DNA from: Clostridiales bacterium
GTDB lineage: Bacteria > Bacillota > Clostridia > Christensenellales > Pumilibacteraceae
Direction: 5' to 3'
Assembly: GCA_022508485.1 (NCBI GenBank)
Contig: JAFLVD010000009.1
Span: forward strand, 2,771-66,770
DNA: 64,000 nucleotides
The notes under the pieces were generated by a model that was given only the letters and a program-made list of their open reading frames with translations, made no database searches and was not told the DNA's origin. Of the stretch, positions 7,313 to 15,462 are shown piece by piece. The translations under genes and the position numbers were made by a program. The first letter of the stretch is position 1; each line of letters begins with the position of its first letter.

Positions 7313-7780
7313 TTAATCGGGGTATGTAAGCCGCTTATTCTTTACCAGTTGATTTTTGTACGCCGCAATGTAGTACTTGGCGGAATCGAGGTTTTGCTCG
7401 CGGTAGTTTCCGCACTCGCGCGCCGTCGCGCCCGGGATATCGCCCTCGAAGCCGAGCACAAAATCGCAAAGCTCGACGACGAGCGGAAAAACGTCCGACG
7501 CACTTTTTTCGCCGAACATGACGAGATAAAACCCGGTACGACACCCCATCGGACCGAAGTACACCACGTCGTCCTTATGCTCGCCGTTGCGCAAAAACGT
7601 AGCGCCGAGATGCTCGATTGTATGAAGCGCCGGAGTGTCGACGGGCGGCTCGCGGTTGGGCGCGGTAAGCCGCATGTCGAACGTGGTTACGGTTACGCCG
7701 TCCTTTTTATCGCGCCGAGAAACGTACAGTCCGGGCAGCAACGTTAAATGATTTACTTTAAAGCTTTCTATTTTATCCAC
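7313..7780 (-). CDS. luxS: S-ribosylhomocysteine lyase LuxS
   Basis: LuxS splits S-ribosylhomocysteine into homocysteine and DPD, the autoinducer-2 precursor, within the activated methyl cycle. All key motifs are visible in the 155-residue product: zinc-binding HTIEH (His53, His57), the catalytic Cys80 in GPMGCRTG, and zinc-binding Cys123 in ECGNY. The family N-terminus (IESFKVNHLTLLPGLYVSR) begins directly after a GTG codon at 7780. An upstream in-frame ATG at 7849 would add 23 non-homologous residues and lies upstream of the -35 of a perfect promoter. The promoter places the transcript start at about the GTG, so the mRNA is probably leaderless, and no Shine-Dalgarno sequence is present. Two YbjN-like genes follow in the operon. 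Confidence 0.95.
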   Translation of the reverse strand: MDKIESFKVNHLTLLPGLYVSRRDKKDGVTVTTFDMRLTAPNREPPVDTPALHTIEHLGATFLRNGEHKDDVVYFGPMGCRTGFYLVMFGEKSASDVFPLVVELCDFVLGFEGDIPGATARECGNYREQNLDSAKYYIAAYKNQLVKNKRLTYPD

Positions 7781-7785
7781 GCGAT

Positions 7786-7804
7786 TATTATACAATGTAT
7801 AATA
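7786..7804. promoter_or_regulatory. 19-bp palindromic operator candidate over luxS -10
   Basis: TATTATACA-A-TGTATAATA is a perfect inverted repeat of 9-bp arms with one central base. It covers the -10 hexamer and part of the spacer, a position where a bound repressor would block RNA polymerase. The symmetry partly follows from AT-rich promoter sequence, but nine matching pairs exceed what the -10 requires. Confidence 0.5.
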
Positions 7805-7815
7805 TTCAATGTCAA
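7787..7815 (-). promoter_or_regulatory. Consensus sigma-A promoter of luxS
   Basis: Perfect TTGACA (7815-7810), 17-bp spacer and perfect TATAAT (7792-7787). Only six bases separate the -10 from the GTG start codon, so the expected transcription start coincides with the start codon. Confidence 0.9.
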
Positions 7816-7874
7816 TACCGTGCGCGGAGGGCGGCAAAACTTGTCCCAAAACAATATTTTTCGCGAAGGTTCGT

Positions 7875-7883
7875 CATATACTA
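7875..7883 (+). promoter_or_regulatory. Possible sporulation-sigma -10 element before spmA
   Basis: CATATACTA fits CATANNNTA of sigma-E/sigma-K -10 elements and ends 4 nt before the spmA ATG. An AATATT block lies further upstream at 7853-7858, at a slightly long spacing. No Shine-Dalgarno sequence precedes spmA. Confidence 0.4.
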
Positions 7884-7887
7884 AAAC

Positions 7888-8517
7888 ATGGCGATAATAT
7901 GGCTTATAATGATTGCGGCGTCGCTCGGTCTTATGATATTCACCGATCCGTCGTCGGCGGTTAACGCGATGGTTACCGGGGCGCACAGCGCGGTGGAACT
8001 TTCTCTTAACCTTCTCGCTCTTTACGCGTTTTGGCTCGGATTTTTTTCGCTTATCGAAAAGCTTGGGCTGTCTAAGGGGCTTGAAAAATTGCTTCGTCCC
8101 GTAATAACCCGACTTTTCCCGAGCAGCGACGAGGGCACCCGAAAGTACATTGCCATGAATATGTCCGCCAACCTTCTCGGGCTTGGAAACGCCGCGACGC
8201 CGATGGCGATAGAGGCGGTAAAACGAATGGATAAGGGCGACAAAAAGGCGTCTACCGATATGATAATGCTCACGGTAATTTCCGCGACGAGTCTTCAAAT
8301 CCTGCCGACGACGGTTATCGGAATGCGTGCAACCGCCGGCTCGGTAAGCCCCGCCGATTTCTTGTTCCCCTCGCTCGTCGCGACCGTGGCGTCCACGCTC
8401 ATTGGCATAATAGGCGTAAAAATCTGCGCGAAAATTTTCGACAGACCCAAGACCCCTAAGTCCGAAAAACCGCGAAAACCACGCCGCCTTCGCCGCAAGA
8501 ACAAGGTGTCGGCATGA
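7888..8517 (+). CDS. spmA: Spore maturation protein A
   Basis: The 209-residue integral membrane protein has the nucleoside-recognition (Gate) domain of SpmA. Features are NMSANLLGLGNAATPMAIEA in the middle, hydrophobic segments near residues 1-20, 45-65, 130-145 and 155-175, and a basic C-terminal tail. SpmA and SpmB are needed in Bacillus for spore core dehydration and full heat resistance. The reading frame overlaps spmB by four bases (ATGA), so translation is coupled. A CATA-type -10 directly precedes the ATG and there is no Shine-Dalgarno sequence, consistent with a leaderless, sporulation-specific transcript. Confidence 0.93.
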   Translation: MAIIWLIMIAASLGLMIFTDPSSAVNAMVTGAHSAVELSLNLLALYAFWLGFFSLIEKLGLSKGLEKLLRPVITRLFPSSDEGTRKYIAMNMSANLLGLGNAATPMAIEAVKRMDKGDKKASTDMIMLTVISATSLQILPTTVIGMRATAGSVSPADFLFPSLVATVASTLIGIIGVKICAKIFDRPKTPKSEKPRKPRRLRRKNKVSA

Positions 8518-9020
8518 GCGCATACATAATCCCCATAATATTTCTCGTCGTGCTTCTCGCCTCGTTCGTACGCCGAAAAGAACCGTACGGCGGATTTATA
8601 GACGGCGCGAAGCAGGCGGTGGATCTTACGATAAACGTATTCCCCTACCTTCTCGCAATCATGGTCGCGGTGGAAGCGTTCAGGGTGTCGGGCGCGTCGG
8701 GCTATCTTGCAAATGCCGTAGCGCCGGTGCTTGAAAAGGTGGGACTGCCCAAAGAGCTTGCGGAACTGCTCTTTCTTCGCCCGGTGTCGGGCGCCGGCTC
8801 GCTCGCCATACTCGACGGCATTTACAAAACGTACGGTGCGGACAGCTATATCGGAAGATGCGCGTCGGTTATCTACGGTTCAAGCGAAACTGTTTTCTAC
8901 ATATCCACCATTTACTTTTCGCAATCGAAGGTAAGAAATCTGCGCTACGCAATCCCCGTAGCGCTCGTCGCCACGTACAGTGGCTGCATAATCGGCTGCG
9001 CCCTGCTCAGATTTTTTTAG
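8514..9020 (+). CDS. spmB: Spore maturation protein B
   Basis: The 168-residue membrane protein has the SpmB signature: an N-terminal transmembrane helix, GGFIDGAKQAVDLTINVFPYLL, then FLRPVSGAGSLAIL and GSSETVFYISTIYF. SpmB acts with SpmA in spore dehydration. The start overlaps the spmA stop (ATGA). It ends 52 nt before the next gene. In Bacillus the pair is followed by dacB; here dacB is not next to it. Confidence 0.93.
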   Translation: MSAYIIPIIFLVVLLASFVRRKEPYGGFIDGAKQAVDLTINVFPYLLAIMVAVEAFRVSGASGYLANAVAPVLEKVGLPKELAELLFLRPVSGAGSLAILDGIYKTYGADSYIGRCASVIYGSSETVFYISTIYFSQSKVRNLRYAIPVALVATYSGCIIGCALLRFF

Positions 9021-9072
9021 CGGCGAATATTTTTAATGTGCGGCGCGCAAGCTATACAAAAAGGAGACGGTT

Positions 9073-9540
9073 ATGGAAAACACAACTAAGGAAGCGGAAA
9101 AGCTGCGCGAGCGCGAGGTAGAGCTACTTAAAAGCCTGCACCAAGCCGCGCAAATGGGGCGCGACACGCTCGAACACGTTAACGGAAATATCGGACCGGG
9201 CAGTATGCGCGACGCCGTGGAAAAGGATATTTTCGACTATTCGGACGTATGCGCTCAGCTCGGCGAGAAGCTCGAATCGCGCGGCGAAAAGCCCAAAAGC
9301 GTAGGACCGTTCGCGCGCAAAATGGCAGGCATGATAATCGACATGAAGATAAGCGACGACACGCCCGAAAGCGAAATAGCCAAAATGATTATCGACGGTA
9401 CGACAAAGGGCGTTACGGAATGCACGGCGCGGCTCACCGAGTACTCCGACGTTCCCGACGACATTAAAAACATCGGATACAAGCTTTTGTACGTCGAACA
9501 GAAGAATATCGACGAAATGAAGCACTTTTTGCGAGTGTAA
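9073..9540 (+). CDS. Small helical protein of unknown function
   Basis: The 155-residue, soluble, strongly helical and charged protein starts with AKLREREVELLKSLHQAAQMG-type amphipathic helices. It continues with further helices to MKHFLRV and could form a four-helix bundle resembling ferritin-like or DUF2383-type proteins. I cannot identify a metal-binding EXXH pair with confidence. A good AAGGAG Shine-Dalgarno sequence precedes ATG 9073. It follows spmB by 52 nt in the same direction with no obvious terminator between, so it may be co-transcribed with the spore maturation genes. A stem-loop at 9581-9611 may end the transcript. Confidence 0.7.
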   Translation: MENTTKEAEKLREREVELLKSLHQAAQMGRDTLEHVNGNIGPGSMRDAVEKDIFDYSDVCAQLGEKLESRGEKPKSVGPFARKMAGMIIDMKISDDTPESEIAKMIIDGTTKGVTECTARLTEYSDVPDDIKNIGYKLLYVEQKNIDEMKHFLRV

Positions 9541-9556
9541 GTCGAAAAATATATTG

Positions 9557-9585
9557 TTGACAATATAATTAAAGTTTGTTAAAAT
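9557..9585 (+). promoter_or_regulatory. Sigma-A promoter of the P-loop kinase gene
   Basis: TTGACA (9557-9562), 17-bp spacer, TAAAAT (9580-9585), about 40 nt before the ATG at 9628. Confidence 0.75.
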
Positions 9586-9611
9586 ACCCTTAGCTTTACT
9601 ATGGGTATTTT
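9581..9611 (+). terminator. Possible terminator of the upstream helical-protein gene
   Basis: AAAATACCC/GGGTATTTT stem with a 13-nt loop followed by TTA. It overlaps the -10 of the downstream promoter. The weak U-tract makes it uncertain. Confidence 0.4.
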
Positions 9612-9627
9612 TACTTAGGATATTTTT

Positions 9628-10221
9628 ATGAAACGAATGATACTTGTTTCGTCGCCGCCGGCGTGCGGAAAGACGTACATATCGAGACAGCTCGCCAAAA
9701 ACCTAAACCACGTCGTATATCTCGACAAGGACACGCTCATTCCCCTATCCAAGCAAATTTTTCGCGTAGCCAAAAAGCCTTACGACAGAAGCAGCGACTT
9801 TTTCGAAGAAAATATCCGCGATTACGAATACGACGTAATACTCGACCTTGCCTTCGAAGCGCTTATCTATGAGGACAACGTACTTATTAACGCGCCGTTC
9901 ACGCGCGAGCTGAACGACCTCGACTACATAAAAAAGCTTAAAAATAGGCTTGCTTCTCTCGACGCTCGGCTTGCCGTAATCTGGGTTATGACAGACCCCG
10001 AGGTATGCCGTAGGCGCATGATAAAACGCAACTCCGACCGCGACGTGTACAAAATCACGCACTGGGCGGAATATGTTAAAACTGTGGACTTTTCCGTTCC
10101 CTCGGCGCTGTCCGACCCCGAAGTAAAAGACGACTTGCTTTTGTTTTACAACTCGACGGAGGAAGAGTATGCTTCGTCGATGCGCACTATCGTTCAGGTG
10201 CTGAACACGCCGCTCGACTGA
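9628..10221 (+). CDS. P-loop nucleotide kinase-like ATPase
   Basis: The 197-residue protein has an N-terminal Walker A, SPPACGKTY (residues 8-16), after a beta strand. A Walker B-like strand is followed by INAPFTRE near residue 88, and a lid-like Arg-rich segment PEVCRRRMIKRNSDRD lies near residues 128-144. This is the architecture of small AAA_33 / zeta-toxin-like or nucleoside kinases. The substrate cannot be told. Its own sigma-A promoter lies upstream, and clc follows after 22 nt, so the two may form an operon. It has no signal peptide and is presumably cytoplasmic. Confidence 0.75.
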   Translation: MKRMILVSSPPACGKTYISRQLAKNLNHVVYLDKDTLIPLSKQIFRVAKKPYDRSSDFFEENIRDYEYDVILDLAFEALIYEDNVLINAPFTRELNDLDYIKKLKNRLASLDARLAVIWVMTDPEVCRRRMIKRNSDRDVYKITHWAEYVKTVDFSVPSALSDPEVKDDLLLFYNSTEEEYASSMRTIVQVLNTPLD

Positions 10222-10243
10222 AATATTTATTTAAGGTGAGCTT

Positions 10244-11878
10244 TTGACAACTCTAAAACACAAGTTTTCACGCTCGGTACTGAGCACTCTCTTATTCGGC
10301 TTAATCACGGGAATTGCCGTGGGCGTTATTATAACGCTGTTTTTGGTGTGCGCAAAGGTTATTTTTGCGTTTACTCTAAGACTGTATTCTTCGGCGGAAA
10401 CGCCGCTTGTAATAGTGTGCGTTCTTATTCTCGCTCTGCTCTGCTGCTTTTTGACGGCGGTTATTCAGTATCTTTGTCCGAGCGCGAAGGGAAGCGGAAT
10501 CCCCCTCGCCGAAGGCGCGGCGCGCGGAATGCTGCGCGTTAAGTGGCTGCGCTCTGCCGCGGCGCTCGTCGCCGGAAGCCTTCTCGCGTTTTTGGCGGGA
10601 ATGCCGCTCGGCAGCGAGGGCCCGTCCGTCGGCGTGGGCGGTCTTATAGGCGACGGAATAGGAAAGGCGGCAAAAAAGCCGACCGAGTTCAGGCGGTATC
10701 TTATTACGGGCGGATCCTGCGCCGGTCTTGCCGTCGCGTTTAATGCGCCGCTTACCGGATTGTGCTTCGCCTTTGAGGAAACGCACCGCAGGTTTTCCGC
10801 ATACATACTTGCCGCGGCGTTTTCCGCGGTTATATCGAGCGTAATTGTTTCACAGGCGCTGTTGTACGGGTTTTCGCATATCCCCTATCTTTCGTCGGTA
10901 GGCGTTGCGGCAGGCTCTGCCGCGCTCGGCTTTTTAAAACCGGCATCGCCCGACGCAATTAACCTTCTTAAACTTTGCGGTATTGCCGCGCTCTGCGGCG
11001 CGGCGTGCGCGGCGATGGGCGTCGGCTTTAACCGCGCAATCGCGGCGTTCGGCGGCGTGCTTTCCAAAATCAAAACGCCGTTTTTGCGGCTTTTACCGTC
11101 GTTTATGCTTGCCGCGGCGTTCGGACTTATACTTCACCTTTCGGTGGGAAGCGGCGAACACACGCTCGCAGGCATTTCGGTAAACTCGGCGTACACCCTG
11201 CTATTCACCCTGCTCGTTATGCGCTCGCTTTCCACGGTAACGGCAAGCAGCTCGAGCGCTACGGGCGGACTTTTTATACCAATGCTGTCGCTCGGCGGAA
11301 TAACCGGGTTTTTGGTCGCCAAAATTTGCGTTATGTGCGGAATGGATCCTGCGTTCGCGCCCAACGTCGTACTCGTTTGCATATCCGCGTTTTTCGCGGC
11401 GATAACGCGCGCGCCCATAACGGCGATACTTCTTTCCGTCGAACTTTCCGCTTCGTTCGTGGGACTTCTGCCGTGCGTAACCGCGGTTGCCGTCGCGGCT
11501 ATAATCGCCGATTTTACAAAAACCGAGCCGCTCTACGAACGCATGCTCGAAACCATGCGAGACGCCGCGCCATTATCCGCCGCCGCAAAAAACATTACGG
11601 CGGTAGGCGTTATCCCCGTCGGCTCGCCCATTGCCGATAAGCGTGTAAGGAATATCCTTTGGCCGTACAACTCGTTGGTAACCGGACTGAAACGCGACGG
11701 CAACGAGCTGGTACCCGACGGCGAAACGACGGTGCGCGAGGGCGACGAGCTGACTATCCGCGCCGAAAACGTCGACCCCTCCGTGTTCTACTCGCAGATT
11801 GGCGAATACATAACGACGGAAGAAAAACACGACCCTCCGCCCGAATCGTCCTTTTCCGCCACCGCGCGCAACACTTAG
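10244..11878 (+). CDS. ClC-type chloride/proton antiporter with RCK_C domain
   Basis: The 544-residue membrane protein has the ClC selectivity motifs: GSGIP (residues 83-87), GSEGP with the gating Glu125, and the third motif around GGLFIPMLSLGG. A Glu in CFAFEE near residues 178-179 corresponds to the internal proton glutamate, which indicates an H+-coupled antiporter rather than a channel. Residues about 450-525 form an RCK_C/TrkA-C-like regulatory domain (GVIPVGSPIADKRV, VREGDELTI), often a ligand-binding module in transporters. Translation begins at TTG 10244, preceded by AAGGTGAG at good spacing. It ends before a strong bidirectional terminator. Confidence 0.92.
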   Translation: MTTLKHKFSRSVLSTLLFGLITGIAVGVIITLFLVCAKVIFAFTLRLYSSAETPLVIVCVLILALLCCFLTAVIQYLCPSAKGSGIPLAEGAARGMLRVKWLRSAAALVAGSLLAFLAGMPLGSEGPSVGVGGLIGDGIGKAAKKPTEFRRYLITGGSCAGLAVAFNAPLTGLCFAFEETHRRFSAYILAAAFSAVISSVIVSQALLYGFSHIPYLSSVGVAAGSAALGFLKPASPDAINLLKLCGIAALCGAACAAMGVGFNRAIAAFGGVLSKIKTPFLRLLPSFMLAAAFGLILHLSVGSGEHTLAGISVNSAYTLLFTLLVMRSLSTVTASSSSATGGLFIPMLSLGGITGFLVAKICVMCGMDPAFAPNVVLVCISAFFAAITRAPITAILLSVELSASFVGLLPCVTAVAVAAIIADFTKTEPLYERMLETMRDAAPLSAAAKNITAVGVIPVGSPIADKRVRNILWPYNSLVTGLKRDGNELVPDGETTVREGDELTIRAENVDPSVFYSQIGEYITTEEKHDPPPESSFSATARNT

Positions 11879-11937
11879 CGCCATAAAAGAAGCATAGCGT
11901 TAAACGGACTTTCCGTTCCGTCTTTAAATGTTATTAA

Positions 11938-11969
11938 CAAAAAAGCTCTCGGCACGAGAGCTTTTTTAA
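11938..11969. terminator. Bidirectional terminator after clc
   Basis: AAAGCTCTCG-GCA-CGAGAGCTTTTTT, a 10-bp stem with T-runs on both sides, between converging genes. Confidence 0.9.
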
Positions 11970-11991
11970 TGAGGTTTTCCATAACGGTTAT

Positions 11992-13008
11992 TTACAACGT
12001 TAATATAACCGCATATACTATTGCGCCTGCCGTTGCTATAAACGCGGCGAGAAGCAATATAATCAATAACGTAAAGATAAGCGACGTTTTTATTTTTTTG
12101 CCTTTTGCGTTTCTGTCATCGGCGATGCAAACGTACATTTTACGGATACACTTTTCAATGCCGACAACCGCAAGCCCGAGCACCGCGCCCATCGCCAACA
12201 CGATAAACGGGGCGAGCGCGCCGATGTCCTTTCCGAACAGTCCGCCTTTAATGTAAAAGTAAAATCCACCGACAAAACCGATTGCGCCCAGAATAAGCGG
12301 CAGAAAAACCAGTCCGCTCATGGCCGAGCCGCGGCGTTTTTTGCTTTCGTTAAACTCGTACAAGCTACCGCTTACCACGATTTCGTAATGGTATCTTACG
12401 CCGCTTTTTTGCAGCTGCGCCTGCCTCGGTCGGTACGCTCTGTCCGTTTGGTTGGGCGCGTCCATATTGAGGTAGTCGCTATTGTATTTTTCGACGGCGG
12501 CATAATATTTGAGATTGGCTTCCTCGTCGTATTCCTCTTGCAAGCGGCGCTGGTTTTCGAAGTCCTCGGGCGTGGAATAACGCTCTGTCCTGCGGCGAAG
12601 CGCGAACACCACGTTTTTAAACCCTTCCTTTTTAAGCCGCTTAACCATGTAGCCGTTAAGAAGCGTCCTTTCCGACTCGCCGCCGCTGTGGATTAGTTCT
12701 TTTTGCTCGTAGTATTCTTGCGTAACGGCGTCCGTAAACGAAAACTCTTCGCTTGCGCCGGACAACTCCGCCTTAATTTTTGCGATATATTTATCGTACA
12801 GCTTAACCCACTCTTCGGGCGGATTGCCTTTGTCGACGTCGGATTTAAGCTCGGCAAACCGCGCCGCCGCTTCCTTTTCCGCCGTGCTGGCTTCCTGTTT
12901 TTCCGTTTCCTCGGGTTTTTGCTGCGGCGCAGCGCTCTGCTTTAACGCCTTTTCCCTGTTCTCTTTTTCCTTGCGTTTTTGTTCTATCAGATCGTCCCGT
13001 AACGCCAT
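11992..13008 (-). CDS. Membrane protein with long charged N-terminal region
   Basis: The 338-residue protein is not recognised. Residues 1-60 are Lys/Glu/Gln-rich and likely coiled coil (DLIEQKRKEKENREKALKQ). Residues 60-225 are a soluble, mostly helical region rich in Tyr and charged residues. Three or four hydrophobic segments follow, near 232-255, 262-285 and 308-335. It therefore looks like a cytoplasmic N-terminal domain anchored by a C-terminal membrane bundle. AGGT lies 8 nt before ATG 13008. It converges with clc and follows gpmI, whose terminator separates the two. Confidence 0.7.
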   Translation of the reverse strand: MALRDDLIEQKRKEKENREKALKQSAAPQQKPEETEKQEASTAEKEAAARFAELKSDVDKGNPPEEWVKLYDKYIAKIKAELSGASEEFSFTDAVTQEYYEQKELIHSGGESERTLLNGYMVKRLKKEGFKNVVFALRRRTERYSTPEDFENQRRLQEEYDEEANLKYYAAVEKYNSDYLNMDAPNQTDRAYRPRQAQLQKSGVRYHYEIVVSGSLYEFNESKKRRGSAMSGLVFLPLILGAIGFVGGFYFYIKGGLFGKDIGALAPFIVLAMGAVLGLAVVGIEKCIRKMYVCIADDRNAKGKKIKTSLIFTLLIILLLAAFIATAGAIVYAVILTL

Positions 13009-13040
13009 AATACTATACCTACATGCCTATATGTAAATCT

Positions 13041-13092
13041 CGTTAAAATAAAACCGTCTTATCCGTAGAATTGTCTCGCATAAGGCGGTTTT
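13041..13092 (-). terminator. Terminator of gpmI
   Basis: On the minus strand AAAACCGCCTTAT pairs with ATAAGACGGTTTT across a 17-nt loop, with one wobble, and is followed by ATTTT. It lies directly after the gpmI stop. Confidence 0.7.
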
Positions 13093-13098
13093 AACCGA

Positions 13099-14613
13099 TT
13101 ATTTTTCGATAATGCTCTCGCCGGTCATTTCGGCGGGCTTGTCTACGCCCATGATATCGAGAAGCGTGGGCGCGACGTCGCAAAGCGCTTTGCCCGGTTT
13201 TAGCTTTTTGCCTATATACTTATCGCCGGCGACGATAAACGGAACAAGGTTGGTCGTGTGCGAGGTGCACGGCGCGCCGCCCTCGAACTGCATGACCTCG
13301 GCGTTGCCGTGGTCTGCGGTTACGATTGCCGTACCGCCCGTTCTCCACACCGCTTCGACTACGGTTTTAAGGCAGCTGTCCACCGCCTCGACCGCCTTGA
13401 TCGCCGCGTGAAGCACGCCGGTATGTCCTACCATATCGCAGTTTGCGAAGTTAAGTATAAGCACGTCCTTGCCGCTGTTAATCTGCTCGACCGCCTTGCT
13501 CGCGACCTCGTAAGCGCTCATTTCGGGCTGAAGGTCGTAGGTCGCCACTTTGGGACTGGGAACGAGCACTCTTTCCTCGCCCTCGTTGGCCTTTTCCACG
13601 CCGCCGTTAAAGAAGAAGGTTACGTGCGCGTACTTTTCGGTTTCGGCGACGCGCGCCTGGGTTAGACCGAGCTTTGACAGGTATTCGCCGAGCGTGTTGT
13701 CGAGATGGCGCGGCGGAAAAGCCGTTTCGATATTTTCGAGCGTAACGTCGTACTGCGTCATTCCGACGTAGCACACCTTTTTATATCCGCCCATTCTGTC
13801 GAACTTGTCGAAGCTCGGCGAAGTGATTGCGCGAGAAATCTGGCGCGCGCGGTCGGCGCGGAAGTTGTAAAAGATAACCGAGTCGCCCGTCTTTACGCCC
13901 TGGTAGTCGCCTATTACGACCGGCTCGATAAACTCGTCGTAGGTGCCTGCCGCATAGCTCGACGCAATGGCGCTGTCCGCGGTCGAGTAGCGCTTGCTCT
14001 GCGCCGCGAACACCGCGTTGTAACCGCGAGCGACGCGCTCCCAGCGGTTGTCGCGGTCCATATAGTAATATCTGCCGCAAACCGTGGCGATTTTGCCTAC
14101 GCCTATCTCGTCTATTTTTTCTTGAAGCTCGCGGACAAAGCCCCTGCCCGAGTCGGGCGGAACGTCCCTGCCGTCCATAAGGCAGTGCACGTACACCGTT
14201 TTGACGTCGTTTTGCTTGGCAAGCTTTAACAGTGCGTAAAGGTGGGTGTTCATGCTGTGAACTCCGCCGTTACTCAGTAATCCCACGAGATGAAGCGCGG
14301 AACCGTTCGCCTTTACGTTTTCGATTGCTTTATTAAAAGCCTCGTTGTTAAAGAACGTGCCGTCCTTTATAGCGTCGTCGATGGTCGTTATGTCCTGATA
14401 CACGACGCGGCCGGCGCCGAGGTTAAGGTGTCCCACCTCGCTGTTGCCCATCTGTCCCTCGGGAAGACCGACCTCGTAGCCGGAAGCGTTAATAAGCGTG
14501 TTGGGATATTTAGCCTTTAACGCGTCGAGAAAGGGCGTTTTCGCTAATTTTACGGCGTTGCCGTATTCGTCGGCATTGTAGCCGAATCCGTCGAGTATGA
14601 TCAGTGCGTTCAT
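13099..14613 (-). CDS. gpmI: 2,3-bisphosphoglycerate-independent phosphoglycerate mutase
   Basis: GpmI interconverts 3- and 2-phosphoglycerate in glycolysis, using two manganese ions and a phosphoserine intermediate. The 504-residue length is typical. Visible motifs are LDGFGY (Asp8), the catalytic Ser58 in GNSEVGHLNLGAGR, DGRDVPPDSG near residue 150, NCDMVGHTG, and TADHGNAE near residue 435. It follows tpiA by 42 nt and is the last gene of the mrnC-thyX-rlmB-tpiA-gpmI operon, ending at its own terminator. The tpiA-gpmI pairing is the usual glycolytic order in Firmicutes; pgk and gap are not in the window. Confidence 0.97.
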   Translation of the reverse strand: MNALIILDGFGYNADEYGNAVKLAKTPFLDALKAKYPNTLINASGYEVGLPEGQMGNSEVGHLNLGAGRVVYQDITTIDDAIKDGTFFNNEAFNKAIENVKANGSALHLVGLLSNGGVHSMNTHLYALLKLAKQNDVKTVYVHCLMDGRDVPPDSGRGFVRELQEKIDEIGVGKIATVCGRYYYMDRDNRWERVARGYNAVFAAQSKRYSTADSAIASSYAAGTYDEFIEPVVIGDYQGVKTGDSVIFYNFRADRARQISRAITSPSFDKFDRMGGYKKVCYVGMTQYDVTLENIETAFPPRHLDNTLGEYLSKLGLTQARVAETEKYAHVTFFFNGGVEKANEGEERVLVPSPKVATYDLQPEMSAYEVASKAVEQINSGKDVLILNFANCDMVGHTGVLHAAIKAVEAVDSCLKTVVEAVWRTGGTAIVTADHGNAEVMQFEGGAPCTSHTTNLVPFIVAGDKYIGKKLKPGKALCDVAPTLLDIMGVDKPAEMTGESIIEK

Positions 14614-14655
14614 GATATTATCTCCGAATTATTTTCTTTTGGGCCTGTCGCGCCG

Positions 14656-15408
14656 TTATTTGGCGGTGTTTACGATAATCGCAAAGTCGTCAGGTTTAAG
14701 ACTTGCGCCGCCGATAAGACCGCCGTCTATCTCGGTCTGCGCCATAAGCCCGGCTACGTTCTTCGCATTCATGCTGCCGCCGTACTGTATGCGCATGCCG
14801 TCCGCTATCTTTTTGCCGTAAAGCAACTTTACGACCGAACGAATATAGCCGATTGTTTCGTTTGCCTGCTCGTCGGTTGCCGTCCTGCCCGTGCCGATTG
14901 CCCAGACCGGCTCGTACGCGATAACGACTTTGGCGGCGTCCTCGGCGGAAATACCGCTAAACGCGCCCTCGACCTGAGTTTTGTTAACAAGCTCGGTCTT
15001 GCCGCCCTCGCGCTCGTCGAGCGTTTCGCCTACGCAGACTATCGGCTTTAAGCCGTTTTTAAGCGCCTGAACAAGCCGCATGTTGACCGACTTGTCGGTT
15101 TCGCCGAAATATTGACGGCGCTCGCTGTGCCCGATAATAACATATTCGGCGCCGGCTTCTTTTAGCATAGCCGCGCTGATTTCGCCGGTAAAAGCGCCGC
15201 TGTCCGCCCAGGCGACGTTCTGCGCGCCCACCTTGATATTAGTCTTTTCGGTAAGCGCCGACATTGTCGCAATATCGGTAAACGGCACGCAAAGCACGAC
15301 GTCGCAAGTCGCGTCCTTTACCTGCGGCGCGAGCTTAGAAACAAACTCGGCGCATTCCGACGCGGTTTTGTTCATCTTCCAGTTGCCTGCAATAATAGGT
15401 TTTCTCAT
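14656..15408 (-). CDS. tpiA: Triosephosphate isomerase
   Basis: TpiA interconverts dihydroxyacetone phosphate and glyceraldehyde 3-phosphate. The 250-residue TIM barrel has the active-site Lys11 in NWKMNK, His in IGHSERRQYFGE near residue 95, Glu in AYEPVWAIGTG near residue 165, and the phosphate-binding GGSM and GGASL loops. A strong AAGGAGAGGACC Shine-Dalgarno region precedes the ATG. It lies 54 nt after rlmB without a clear terminator, so it probably belongs to the same operon and is followed by gpmI. Confidence 0.98.
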   Translation of the reverse strand: MRKPIIAGNWKMNKTASECAEFVSKLAPQVKDATCDVVLCVPFTDIATMSALTEKTNIKVGAQNVAWADSGAFTGEISAAMLKEAGAEYVIIGHSERRQYFGETDKSVNMRLVQALKNGLKPIVCVGETLDEREGGKTELVNKTQVEGAFSGISAEDAAKVVIAYEPVWAIGTGRTATDEQANETIGYIRSVVKLLYGKKIADGMRIQYGGSMNAKNVAGLMAQTEIDGGLIGGASLKPDDFAIIVNTAK

Positions 15409-15462
15409 GGTCCTCTCCTTTATTCCCTGCCGAGCATTAGCCGCGCAAGGCGATAGGGTGTT

